Origin: an uncultured Myxococcales bacterium
GTDB lineage: Bacteria > Myxococcota_A > UBA9042
Assembly (NCBI GenBank): GCA_903924465.1
Contig: CAIYBN010000008.1
Coordinates: forward strand, 124,001-188,000
Direction: 5' to 3'
Length of the DNA stretch: 64,000 nucleotides
Numbering within the stretch: position 1 is the first letter of the stretch; each line of letters begins with the position of its first letter. The notes beneath the pieces were generated by a model. The model was given only the letters and a program-made list of their open reading frames with translations. It had not been told where the DNA came from and ran no database searches. Below, in pieces: positions 51,901-59,122 of this stretch. A program made the position numbers and the translations under genes.

Positions 51901-54900
51901 TCACGGTCCAGTGGTTTGCCGACGGCGAATGGGTGCCGGGGCAAGCCGGCTTGAGCCTGAACCTGACGAGCATCGCGCTGCCCAGCGGCCATCCGCTCAA
52001 GGTCGGTTCCTTCATCAAGGCGATCGTCACCGCATCCGATGGCTTCGCCCAAGCGACAGCCGAGACCGCGGCCATTCCTGTCGAGGGCAGCGGCACGGAC
52101 GTCTGCGCGACATTCAACCCGTGCGCGGCGACCGCCATTTGCCTGAACAACGACACGTCGACGCCGGCGTGCGTCTGCAAGAACGGCTACGTCGGTGATG
52201 GTCTCACGTGCACGGACGTCAACGAGTGCGCGACCGACAACGGCGGCTGTAGCAGCCTCGTGACGTGCACCAACACGGCCGGCAGCTTCACGTGCGGCGC
52301 GTGCCCCAGCGGCTACACCGGCGACGGCAAGGCGTGCACGGACGTGAACGAATGCCTGATGAACAACGGCGGTTGCAGTCCGCTGGTCGCGTGCAGCAAC
52401 ACCGCAGGCGGCTTCACCTGCGGTGCGTGCCCCAGCGGCTACACCGGCGACGGCGTGACTTGCAGCGACGTCAACGAATGCGCCAGCAACAACGGCGGCT
52501 GCGATCCTTTGACCGTTTGCAGCAACACCGCCGGCAGCTTCTCCTGCGGTGCGTGCCCCGGCGGCTACACCGGCTCGGGTGCCTCGGGCTGCGTCGATGT
52601 CAACGAGTGCGCCGTCGGCAACGGTGGCTGCAACAGCTTGGTCGTCTGCACGAACACGCCCGGCAGCCACACGTGCGGCGCGTGTCCGTCGGGCTACACC
52701 GGCAACGGCGTGACCTGCGCCGACATCAACGAGTGCAACGTCAACAACGGCGGCTGCAGCAACCTGGTCACCTGCACCAACACGGCTGGCAGTTTCAGCT
52801 GCGGCAGCTGTCCTGCTGGCTACACCGGCGACGGCACGACCTGCACGGACGTGAACGAGTGCTTGACCGACAACGGCGGCTGCGACCCCTTGACCGCGTG
52901 CACCAACACGGTCGGCAGCTACACCTGCAGCGCGTGCCCCAGCGGCTACACCGGCACCGGCGCGGACGGCTGCACGGACATCAACGAATGCGCGTCCAAC
53001 AACGGCGGCTGCAGCGTGCTCGCCACGTGCGTGAACACGCCGGGCAGCCACACCTGCGGCCCCTGCCCGAGCGGCTACACCGGCACCGGAGTCACGTGCA
53101 CGGACGTCAACGAATGCAAGGTCAACCACGGCGGCTGCAACAGCCTGGTGACCTGCACCAACACGCCCGGCAGCTTCCTGTGCGGCGCGTGCCCGACCGG
53201 CTACAGCGGCGACGGCGTGACGTGCTCGGACATCGACGAATGCGCGACCAACAACGGCGGCTGCGATGTGCTCACGACGTGCACCAACACCGTTGGCAGC
53301 TTCAGCTGCGGCGCTTGCCCCGCGGGCTACACTGGCACCGGCGCGGCGGGTTGCAGCGACATCAACGAGTGCAGCTCCAACAACGGCGGCTGCAGCAACT
53401 TGGTCGTTTGCACCAACACGCCCGGTAGTTCCGTCTGCGGATCGTGCCCCAGCGGCTACACGGGCAACGGCGTGACGTGTTCAGACGTCAACGAATGCGC
53501 GACCAACAACGGCGGCTGCAGCAACCTGGTCACGTGCACCAACACGATCGGCGGATTCCTGTGCGGCGCGTGCCCCAGCGGCTACACCGGTAACGGTACA
53601 ACCTGCACGGACATCGACGAATGCGCGACCAACAACGGCGGCTGCGACGTGCTCACGACGTGCACCAACACACCCGGCTCGCGGACGTGCAGCGCTTGCC
53701 CGGGCGGTTATGTCGGCACCGGCGCCAGCGGCTGCGTGGACGTCAACGAATGCAACTCCAACAACGGCGGGTGCAGCAGCTTGGTCGTTTGCAGCAACAC
53801 CCCCGGCAGCTACGCCTGCGGCGCCTGTCCCAGCGGCTACACCGGCAATGGCGTCACCTGCACCGACATCAACGAGTGCGCGACCAACAACGGCGGCTGC
53901 GCGCTGCTGACGTCGTGCACCAACACGCCCGGCAGCTTCATCTGCGGCGGATGCCCAAGCGGCTACACGGGCAACGGCGCGACCTGCACCGACATCAACG
54001 AATGTGCGACCAACAACGGCGGCTGCAGCGTGCTCGTCACGTGCACCAATTCGCCCGGCAGCTACACTTGCGGTGCGTGCCCCAGCGGCTACACCGGCGA
54101 CGGCGCGACCTGTACGGATATCGACGAGTGTGCCACCAACCACGGCGGCTGCAGCGCGCTCGCGGCGTGCATCAACACGCCGGGCAGCCACACCTGCGGC
54201 GCGTGCCCGAGCGGCTACACCGGCAACGGCGTGACGTGCACCGACATCAACGAGTGCGCGACCAACAACGGCGGTTGCAGCAATCTGGTCCTGTGCACCA
54301 ATTCCGCGGGCAGCTTCACCTGCGGCGCGTGCCCGAGCGGCTACACCGGCGACGGCACCACATGCACCGACATCAACGAGTGCGCAACCGGCAACGGCGG
54401 CTGCGATGCGCTGACGGTTTGCACCAACACGGCAGGATCGCGGACGTGCAGCGCATGCCCCGGCGGCTACACCGGCACCGGCGCGACGGGCTGCACCGAC
54501 ATCAACGAGTGCAGCTCCAACAACGGTGGCTGCAACGTGTTGGTCACGTGCATCAACACGCCGGGCAGCCACAGCTGCGGCGCGTGCCCCAGCGGCTACG
54601 CCGGCGACGGCGTCACCTGCACCGACGTCAACGAGTGCACCAACGGCACGGCCATCTGCAGCGGTCTGGTCACCTGCACCAACACCACCGGCAGCTACAC
54701 CTGCGGCGCGTGCCCGAGCGGCTACACCGGCACCGGCGTGACGTGCACCGACATCGACGAGTGCGCGACTGGCAACGGCGGCTGCGATGTGTTGACGACG
54801 TGCACCAACACGCCGGGATCACGGACCTGCAGCGCATGCCCCAGTGGCTACACCGGCACCGGCGCGACGGGCTGCACCGACATCAACGAGTGCAGCTCCA

Positions 54901-57041
54901 ACAACGGCGGCTGCAACGTGCTGGTCACGTGCCTCAACACGCCTGGCAGCCACAGCTGCAGCGCATGCCCCAGCGGCTACACCGGCAACGGCGTCACCTG
55001 CACCGACATCAACGAATGTGCGACCAACAACGGCGGTTGCAGCAATTTGGTCACGTGCACCAACACCACCGGCAGCTTCACCTGTGGTGCGTGCCCCAGC
55101 GGCTACACCGGCGATGGCCTGACGTGCACGGATGTCAACGAATGCGCAACCGGCAACGGCGGCTGCGACGTGCTGACGACGTGCACCAACACGCCGGGAT
55201 CGCGGACCTGTAGCGCATGCCCCACTGGCTACACTGGCACGGGCGCGACGGGCTGCACCGACATCAACGAATGCGCGTCGAACAACGGCGGCTGCGCGGC
55301 ATTGACGGTGTGCACCAACACAGCGGACGGCCGCACATGCGGTGCCTGCCCGAGCGGTTACACGGGCGACGGTTACAGCTTCTGCACGGACATCAACGAG
55401 TGCGCCACCAACAACGGCGGATGCGCAGCGGCCGCCACCTGCGGCAACACACCGGGCAGTCGCACGTGCACCTGCAACAGCGGCTACACCGGCGATGGCC
55501 TGACGTGCACGGACATCAACGAATGCACCAACGGCACCAACAACTGCGCGGCTGCAGCGAGTTGCACGAACACCGGCGGCAGTTTCATCTGCACCTGCAA
55601 CGCCGGCTACACCGGCAGCGGCGTGACGTGCACGGACATCGACGAATGTGCGCTAGGCACCAGCAATTGCTCGACGTTTGCCAATTGCAGCAACACGGCG
55701 GGCAGTTTCACCTGCACCTGCAACGCTGGCTACACCGGCAACGGCGTGACTTGCACGGACATCAACGAGTGCACCAACGGCACCAACAACTGCTCCGCTC
55801 TCGCCAATTGCACCAACACCGGCGGCGGCTTCTCCTGTGCGTGCATGTCCGGCTACACCGGCGATGGCTTGACGTGCACCGACGTCAATGAATGCACCAA
55901 TGGCACGGCCGGATGCTCGAGTGTGGCGACGTGTGCCAACACCGTGGGCAGCTATACCTGCACCTGCAACGCCGGCTACACCGGCAACGGCGTGACCTGC
56001 ACCGACGTCAACGAGTGCACCAACGGCACGAACAACTGCGCGCCGAACGCCACCTGCGGCAACATCGGCGGCAGCTTCACCTGCACGTGCAACACCGGCT
56101 ACACCGGCAACGGCATCACCTGCACGGACATCAACGAATGCACCAATGGCACCAACAACTGTTCGGCAAACGCCACCTGCGGCAACATCGGCGGTAGCTT
56201 TACGTGCACCTGCAACGCGGGCTTCGCAGGCGATGGCATCACCTGCATTGACGTCAACGAGTGCACGAACGGCTCCAACCCTTGTTCCGTGAACGCGGCA
56301 TGCGCCAACACGATCGGCAGCTACACCTGCACCTGCAACGCGGGCTACACCGGCACCGGCGCGATCTGCACCGACATTGACGAATGTGGCAACGGCACCA
56401 ACAACTGCTCGACGTTTGCCAACTGCACCAACCTGCCGGGCACGTTCTCCTGCGCCTGCAAGACCGGCTACACCGGCAACGGCGTCACGTGCAGTGCACC
56501 CGGCTGCAGCGACGGCACGCGCGAAGGCTTTGGCGACCCGGCAACCTATCCCAAGATTGCCGGCTGCTCGGGCGGTTGGTCTGTCGCCGGCATCCTCAGC
56601 ACGTCCACACCGACATGCGGCCGCGTTTCCGGCAACAGCAGCAGCAACGTCACCGGCAGCGGTTGCAGCTCACCGGATCTGTGCTCGGCCGGTTGGCACA
56701 TCTGCACGACAAGCGCCCAGGTCGCCACCAACTCGCCGAACGGAACGTGCGCCGGTGTGACCGCGGTCGGCGCGCCAAGCCTGTTCTTCGCCACGTTGCA
56801 GAGTGGTTCGGGCAACGCGCTTTGCCAAGCGACCGGCGCCAACGACCTCTTTGGCTGCGGTAACCTGGGCACTACGCCCGACGCGGCAAGTTGCAATCCG
56901 CTCAACCGGAGCAGCGGCAACCTGTGCGGCGGGGTCGGCGCCCCTTGGTCCTGCCCGACGCTCAACGGCGGCTACGACGAGACCCAGCAAGTCGTGAAGA
57001 CCGCCAGCGCCGGCGGCGGCGTGCTCTGCTGCATGGATTGA
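48939..57041 (+). CDS. Giant surface lipoprotein: Ig-like modules, 34 calcium-binding EGF repeats, Cys-rich C-terminal domain
   Basis: 2,700 residues. Lipobox LPGC near residue 22, then an acidic tether of about 85 residues. About 105-1090 contains three similar modules, each with a sandwich domain, two PKD/Ig-like domains (NTPPSAPGV, NTPPNKPIV, ENAPPSAFA junctions) and a short Cys-rich EGF-like stretch. Residues about 1093-2520 hold 34 consecutive calcium-binding EGF repeats of about 42 residues with (D/N)xNEC or IDEC starts. The last about 180 residues form a separate Cys/Gly-rich domain (CSAGWHIC, DLFGCGN, GVLCC) that I do not recognise. Probable role is adhesion or a long Ca2+-stiffened surface fibre. 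The ATG follows 219 bp of intergenic DNA. Repeat-rich DNA may vary in copy number between strains. Confidence 0.9.
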   Translation: MKNYVKTLILLMSALALGLPGCGDDSPTVNGLGPSQTESDGANGDGSLGNDLGDDALGDIVVADTGGDVGQGDETLTDAVKDVALTDLATDGTLDVAEDVTATDGVVGPATLTLDAPAAGAVVPPQTTLKLHGVLTGNVPTGGLVFQVTDDANVVVLSGDVTNPTDLGFAVTTPANSGAHTWHVVILQQTSGDLVAETAFSFIVNAAPTPPVVSLSPQHPTRHDAIQATIDVPSSDAEGQTITYTYVWTANGAASGVDTQTVPAGTVKKGELWTVSVYASDGLSQSTPAIASVTVVNAAPTAASLALAATAVALDGVIAVDLVTGATDVDGDALTLAWEWTVDGQAVPLLATPTATPLTLAQALGKPLAAGAIVAVRQTATDGEASVASAFVSTTLLPGAMCPQMPPPGAHATCAENGTTAPDQICLSGTIGDGVTCLVLGGLPTDATPVIASAAEVTVTLGEAATSVNGQFDVTITDGTGQVVATLTLGGLNGVQTLSAKPNLPGLNTWTVTVRRNGVLLGSRTGQFYRNTPPSAPGVAIAPNPPSSGQGLKAVLTTPSADVDSGLNQTISYAYVWRKDNQDMGNVTDTVADGVTQNGEVWSVTVTPNDGVESGPSATFSVKVGNTPPNKPIVEVNSPTVGLLGSVTATVTNPQPVDANGDPVTVSYVWSVNGQVVPAIAGAQVDLPALAAAGVTVVVGAVLTVTAIATDGFTPVASVPVNVTVVAGDAVCPSAVSPCAPGALCTENNSLSPVCACAPGSFGNGIVCATAAFPGAAVSGATVQVSASVSAGPHAPAGLVVLLYDDGSALLDSAPATLGAIKLGGTLAPGSHVWTVRVVDALETTQAQTDGTVFGDTPPSAPVVLAGPTTPTTETGLVVQSAVATDPDVGQTLTYSYAWLKAGLPTGISTVAVLPGVAKRGETWTVVVTAFDGIAAGPTGQASLTVENAPPSAFAATLTPDKVGLLGTATVNLAPDVTVDSDGDPLTFTVQWFADGEWVPGQAGLSLNLTSIALPSGHPLKVGSFIKAIVTASDGFAQATAETAAIPVEGSGTDVCATFNPCAATAICLNNDTSTPACVCKNGYVGDGLTCTDVNECATDNGGCSSLVTCTNTAGSFTCGACPSGYTGDGKACTDVNECLMNNGGCSPLVACSNTAGGFTCGACPSGYTGDGVTCSDVNECASNNGGCDPLTVCSNTAGSFSCGACPGGYTGSGASGCVDVNECAVGNGGCNSLVVCTNTPGSHTCGACPSGYTGNGVTCADINECNVNNGGCSNLVTCTNTAGSFSCGSCPAGYTGDGTTCTDVNECLTDNGGCDPLTACTNTVGSYTCSACPSGYTGTGADGCTDINECASNNGGCSVLATCVNTPGSHTCGPCPSGYTGTGVTCTDVNECKVNHGGCNSLVTCTNTPGSFLCGACPTGYSGDGVTCSDIDECATNNGGCDVLTTCTNTVGSFSCGACPAGYTGTGAAGCSDINECSSNNGGCSNLVVCTNTPGSSVCGSCPSGYTGNGVTCSDVNECATNNGGCSNLVTCTNTIGGFLCGACPSGYTGNGTTCTDIDECATNNGGCDVLTTCTNTPGSRTCSACPGGYVGTGASGCVDVNECNSNNGGCSSLVVCSNTPGSYACGACPSGYTGNGVTCTDINECATNNGGCALLTSCTNTPGSFICGGCPSGYTGNGATCTDINECATNNGGCSVLVTCTNSPGSYTCGACPSGYTGDGATCTDIDECATNHGGCSALAACINTPGSHTCGACPSGYTGNGVTCTDINECATNNGGCSNLVLCTNSAGSFTCGACPSGYTGDGTTCTDINECATGNGGCDALTVCTNTAGSRTCSACPGGYTGTGATGCTDINECSSNNGGCNVLVTCINTPGSHSCGACPSGYAGDGVTCTDVNECTNGTAICSGLVTCTNTTGSYTCGACPSGYTGTGVTCTDIDECATGNGGCDVLTTCTNTPGSRTCSACPSGYTGTGATGCTDINECSSNNGGCNVLVTCLNTPGSHSCSACPSGYTGNGVTCTDINECATNNGGCSNLVTCTNTTGSFTCGACPSGYTGDGLTCTDVNECATGNGGCDVLTTCTNTPGSRTCSACPTGYTGTGATGCTDINECASNNGGCAALTVCTNTADGRTCGACPSGYTGDGYSFCTDINECATNNGGCAAAATCGNTPGSRTCTCNSGYTGDGLTCTDINECTNGTNNCAAAASCTNTGGSFICTCNAGYTGSGVTCTDIDECALGTSNCSTFANCSNTAGSFTCTCNAGYTGNGVTCTDINECTNGTNNCSALANCTNTGGGFSCACMSGYTGDGLTCTDVNECTNGTAGCSSVATCANTVGSYTCTCNAGYTGNGVTCTDVNECTNGTNNCAPNATCGNIGGSFTCTCNTGYTGNGITCTDINECTNGTNNCSANATCGNIGGSFTCTCNAGFAGDGITCIDVNECTNGSNPCSVNAACANTIGSYTCTCNAGYTGTGAICTDIDECGNGTNNCSTFANCTNLPGTFSCACKTGYTGNGVTCSAPGCSDGTREGFGDPATYPKIAGCSGGWSVAGILSTSTPTCGRVSGNSSSNVTGSGCSSPDLCSAGWHICTTSAQVATNSPNGTCAGVTAVGAPSLFFATLQSGSGNALCQATGANDLFGCGNLGTTPDAASCNPLNRSSGNLCGGVGAPWSCPTLNGGYDETQQVVKTASAGGGVLCCMD
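52215..56497 (+). repeat. 34-copy cbEGF-encoding tandem repeat (about 126 bp per unit)
   Basis: Units 1-25 carry CGACPSGYTG-like ends with two residues between the fourth and fifth cysteines. Units 26-34 have the canonical one-residue spacing (CTCNAGYTG). Units 3, 6, 9, 12, 18, 21 and 24 share GGCD(P/V/A)LT and an extra residue before the last cysteine (TGxGAxGC), so the array has a three-unit super-period of about 381 bp, broken only at unit 15. Confidence 0.9.
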
Positions 57042-57050
57042 CCGCGGCGG

Positions 57051-57896
57051 CTATCCGGGTGCGCCCCAGTCACGCGGTTCTGTTGTCGCCAGCAGCCCAA
57101 GATGCAGCGCGCGGTGCAACACGGCTTCGGGCGACCGCTGCAACGCTGCCGCTAAATCGTCCAACGGCGTGCCCGTTCGGTGGCCAGCGCGCACAACAAC
57201 GTCTTCGGCATGGGACCACGCCTTGCCATGGTGCGCCGCCCTGGCCGGCTGTGGCTTCTTTCGGTCTGCTTGCCATTGCCCGCGGAGCGCCAACACGATC
57301 GCAACTTTGCCGCGCGTCGTCTCACCGCGGGCTTGAGCCCGCCGCAGGGCGTGGAATGCGCCAGGACCGTCCAACAGCTCGCTCACAAAGGCGATTTCCG
57401 CTTCGGTCAGCCACGGCGACGCGTCGGGCTCGGGCTGGGCGGCGAGGCATTGCGCGATGCGCGCCTCGAGCGTCGACGCGTGCAAGCCGGTTGCCCGCAC
57501 GAGATGTGGCATCGGCCAGCGCGCGGCCAGCATCTGCGGCAGATCCACCGCGCCATCTGGCCCCAGTGGCACGTCGGGCAGTTCGGCAACCGGATGGGCA
57601 GCGTTCCACGTCGCCGCGGCCACCAGGCGAATCGCCCACATCGGCACCTGCAGCTCTGCCGCCACCTGGGCCATCGACGGCGGTGGGTTGCGACCGAGCG
57701 CCGTCGCGATCTGCGCCGCGCATTCCGGCATCAGCCACGGCGACACATCCACGCGCCCCGTCCACCGCAGCCAGCGAATGAGCGCGTTCGTCACGGCGCC
57801 AAGCGACTTGCCTGTTTGCGCCTGCATGTCCGCAACGCTTACACCGGCATCTGCCAGATCAGCAATTGCCTCTGCCGTGTTCGGCGAAATTTCCAT
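57051..57896 (-). CDS. Probable DNA-binding protein with tandem helix-turn-helix modules
   Basis: 281 residues, no signal peptide. Several successive helical segments look like helix-turn-helix units: GVSVADMQAQTGKSLGAVTNALIRWL, SMAQVAAELQVPMWAIRLVAAATW, MPHLVRATGLHASTLEARIAQCL and, most clearly, a C-terminal SANT/Myb-like unit WSHAEDVVVRAGHRTGTPLDDLAAALQRSPEAVLHRALHLGLL. It would be a regulator or nucleoid-type protein; the target is unknown. Convergent with the giant gene (9-bp gap) and divergent from the AglD-like gene. One copy of the shared intergenic element starts 57 nt before its ATG. Confidence 0.6.
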   Translation of the reverse strand: MEISPNTAEAIADLADAGVSVADMQAQTGKSLGAVTNALIRWLRWTGRVDVSPWLMPECAAQIATALGRNPPPSMAQVAAELQVPMWAIRLVAAATWNAAHPVAELPDVPLGPDGAVDLPQMLAARWPMPHLVRATGLHASTLEARIAQCLAAQPEPDASPWLTEAEIAFVSELLDGPGAFHALRRAQARGETTRGKVAIVLALRGQWQADRKKPQPARAAHHGKAWSHAEDVVVRAGHRTGTPLDDLAAALQRSPEAVLHRALHLGLLATTEPRDWGAPG

Positions 57897-57944
57897 CTGA
57901 ACCTCCAGCCAGCGAGCGAAAAGGGTGCCCGCATTTGGGTATTC

Positions 57945-57981
57945 GTTCGGCGGCGGATTTTGCCGCGGCCATTTTGCAATT
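57945..57981. repeat. Copy B of the dispersed intergenic element
   Basis: GTTCGG (57945-57950) followed by the block at 57953-57981, which matches 16104-16133 at 25 of 30 aligned columns with core ATTTTGCCGCGG identical. Also located in a divergent gap. Confidence 0.5.
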
Positions 57982-58029
57982 CACCGGCAGGAATCCCGAT
58001 CGCGGGTGTCGTGGAGACGGCCATCCGGT

Positions 58030-58059
58030 TTGGGCGACAGCCGCGGCGTGTGTTAGGCT
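58030..58059 (+). promoter_or_regulatory. Candidate extended -10 promoter of the AglD-like gene
   Basis: TTGGGC (58030-58035), an 18-nt spacer, and TAGGCT (58054-58059) preceded by TGT. The ATG lies 74 nt downstream. Confidence 0.38.
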
Positions 58060-58133
58060 GCTGGGCAATCTACGCGTCGCCGCAGCGCAATCGCCTGTGA
58101 CGGCCGCGTCCACGCCCGCCTGATTCCGAGCTC

Positions 58134-59108
58134 ATGACGTCTTCCACCCGCGATCGCATTCGCCAAATCGTGCCGCTTGTCGGTGCCGCGCTGCTGTTTG
58201 GCCTGATTCTCAAGACGACCGATCTGGCGAAATTCGTCGATGCGCTGCGTCACGCCGACCTGCTGCGTTTCGCGTTGGTGACCATCGTCACGACCGGGCT
58301 GGTGTGGATGTATGACACCTACTGCCTGACTTGGCTCATCGGCCAAACGCTGCGCGATCGCGGCCAGCCGCTACCGTGGAAGACGCTGCTGCCGGTGAAG
58401 GCCACCAGTTACGCGATCAACGCGATCAACTACCACGCCGCCACGCTGGCGATGGCTTGGCTGGTCGGCAAGCGCAAAAAAGTGTCATTCCTGGAGGCGA
58501 CGGGGTCGCTTGCCCTGCTGTCCTACCTCGATCTGGTGGCGGTGGCCGGCATGGTCGCGGTGGGCCTGATGCTCGCGCCGGAAGTTGTGGCCGCACAGCC
58601 CGGTCTGCAGGGCTGGCTGCAAGGGGTGACGGCGGTGATCTTTGTTGGCGCGCTGAGCAGCGTGTTGCTGTTGCAGTCGGGCTGGCAGCTGCGGCTGCTG
58701 GTGCAATTGCGGCAACTGCCCGTGCTGCGGCCGCTGGCGTCGCTGTCGCCGGGTGCGATGCTCATCGGCGTCGTGATGCGAACCGGCTTGGTGATGTCCT
58801 ACGCCGCGATCAACATGCAACTGATGGAGTGCTTTGGCATGCACCCGACCTGGGGACGCATGCTGGTGGCGCTGCCGATCCTGACGGTCGTTGGCACCGT
58901 GCCGATCTCGGTCAGCGGTTTGGGCACGACCCAGGGGCTGATGCGCACGCTCTACGCGCCGTTTGTCCTGGATGGGCGCGTGCCAACGCCGGTGATCGAC
59001 GCATTTTCGACGGCGATGATCATGGGCTTCGTCGTCGCGCGGCTGGTGCTGGCGCTGCCGTTCCTGCCGGGAATCCTGGCGGAGTTGCGCGAGCGAAAAG
59101 ACGCCTGA
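58134..59108 (+). CDS. UPF0104/AglD-like (LPG synthase transmembrane-region) membrane protein
   Basis: 324 residues with about 8 hydrophobic spans. The pattern KATSYAINAINYHAATLAMAWLVGKRKKVSF and later LPILTVVGTVPISVSGLGTTQGLM corresponds to the lysylphosphatidylglycerol-synthase TM-region family (UPF0104/YbhN/AglD), with the conserved P(I/V)SxxGLGxxxG loop. Relatives act on lipid-linked substrates, including archaeal AglD in dolichol-linked glycan assembly, but biochemical roles are mostly unproven. It could be part of a lipid-carrier or glycan pathway together with the STT3-like enzyme. Followed 14 nt later by a lipoprotein gene. Confidence 0.8.
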   Translation: MTSSTRDRIRQIVPLVGAALLFGLILKTTDLAKFVDALRHADLLRFALVTIVTTGLVWMYDTYCLTWLIGQTLRDRGQPLPWKTLLPVKATSYAINAINYHAATLAMAWLVGKRKKVSFLEATGSLALLSYLDLVAVAGMVAVGLMLAPEVVAAQPGLQGWLQGVTAVIFVGALSSVLLLQSGWQLRLLVQLRQLPVLRPLASLSPGAMLIGVVMRTGLVMSYAAINMQLMECFGMHPTWGRMLVALPILTVVGTVPISVSGLGTTQGLMRTLYAPFVLDGRVPTPVIDAFSTAMIMGFVVARLVLALPFLPGILAELRERKDA

Positions 59109-59122
59109 GAAACGGAGGCTCC

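Noticed and set aside
50577-53129. 850-codon minus-strand frame with Ala/Val repeats opposite the EGF array
   Set aside because: Its repeats merely mirror the 126-bp units of the EGF gene.
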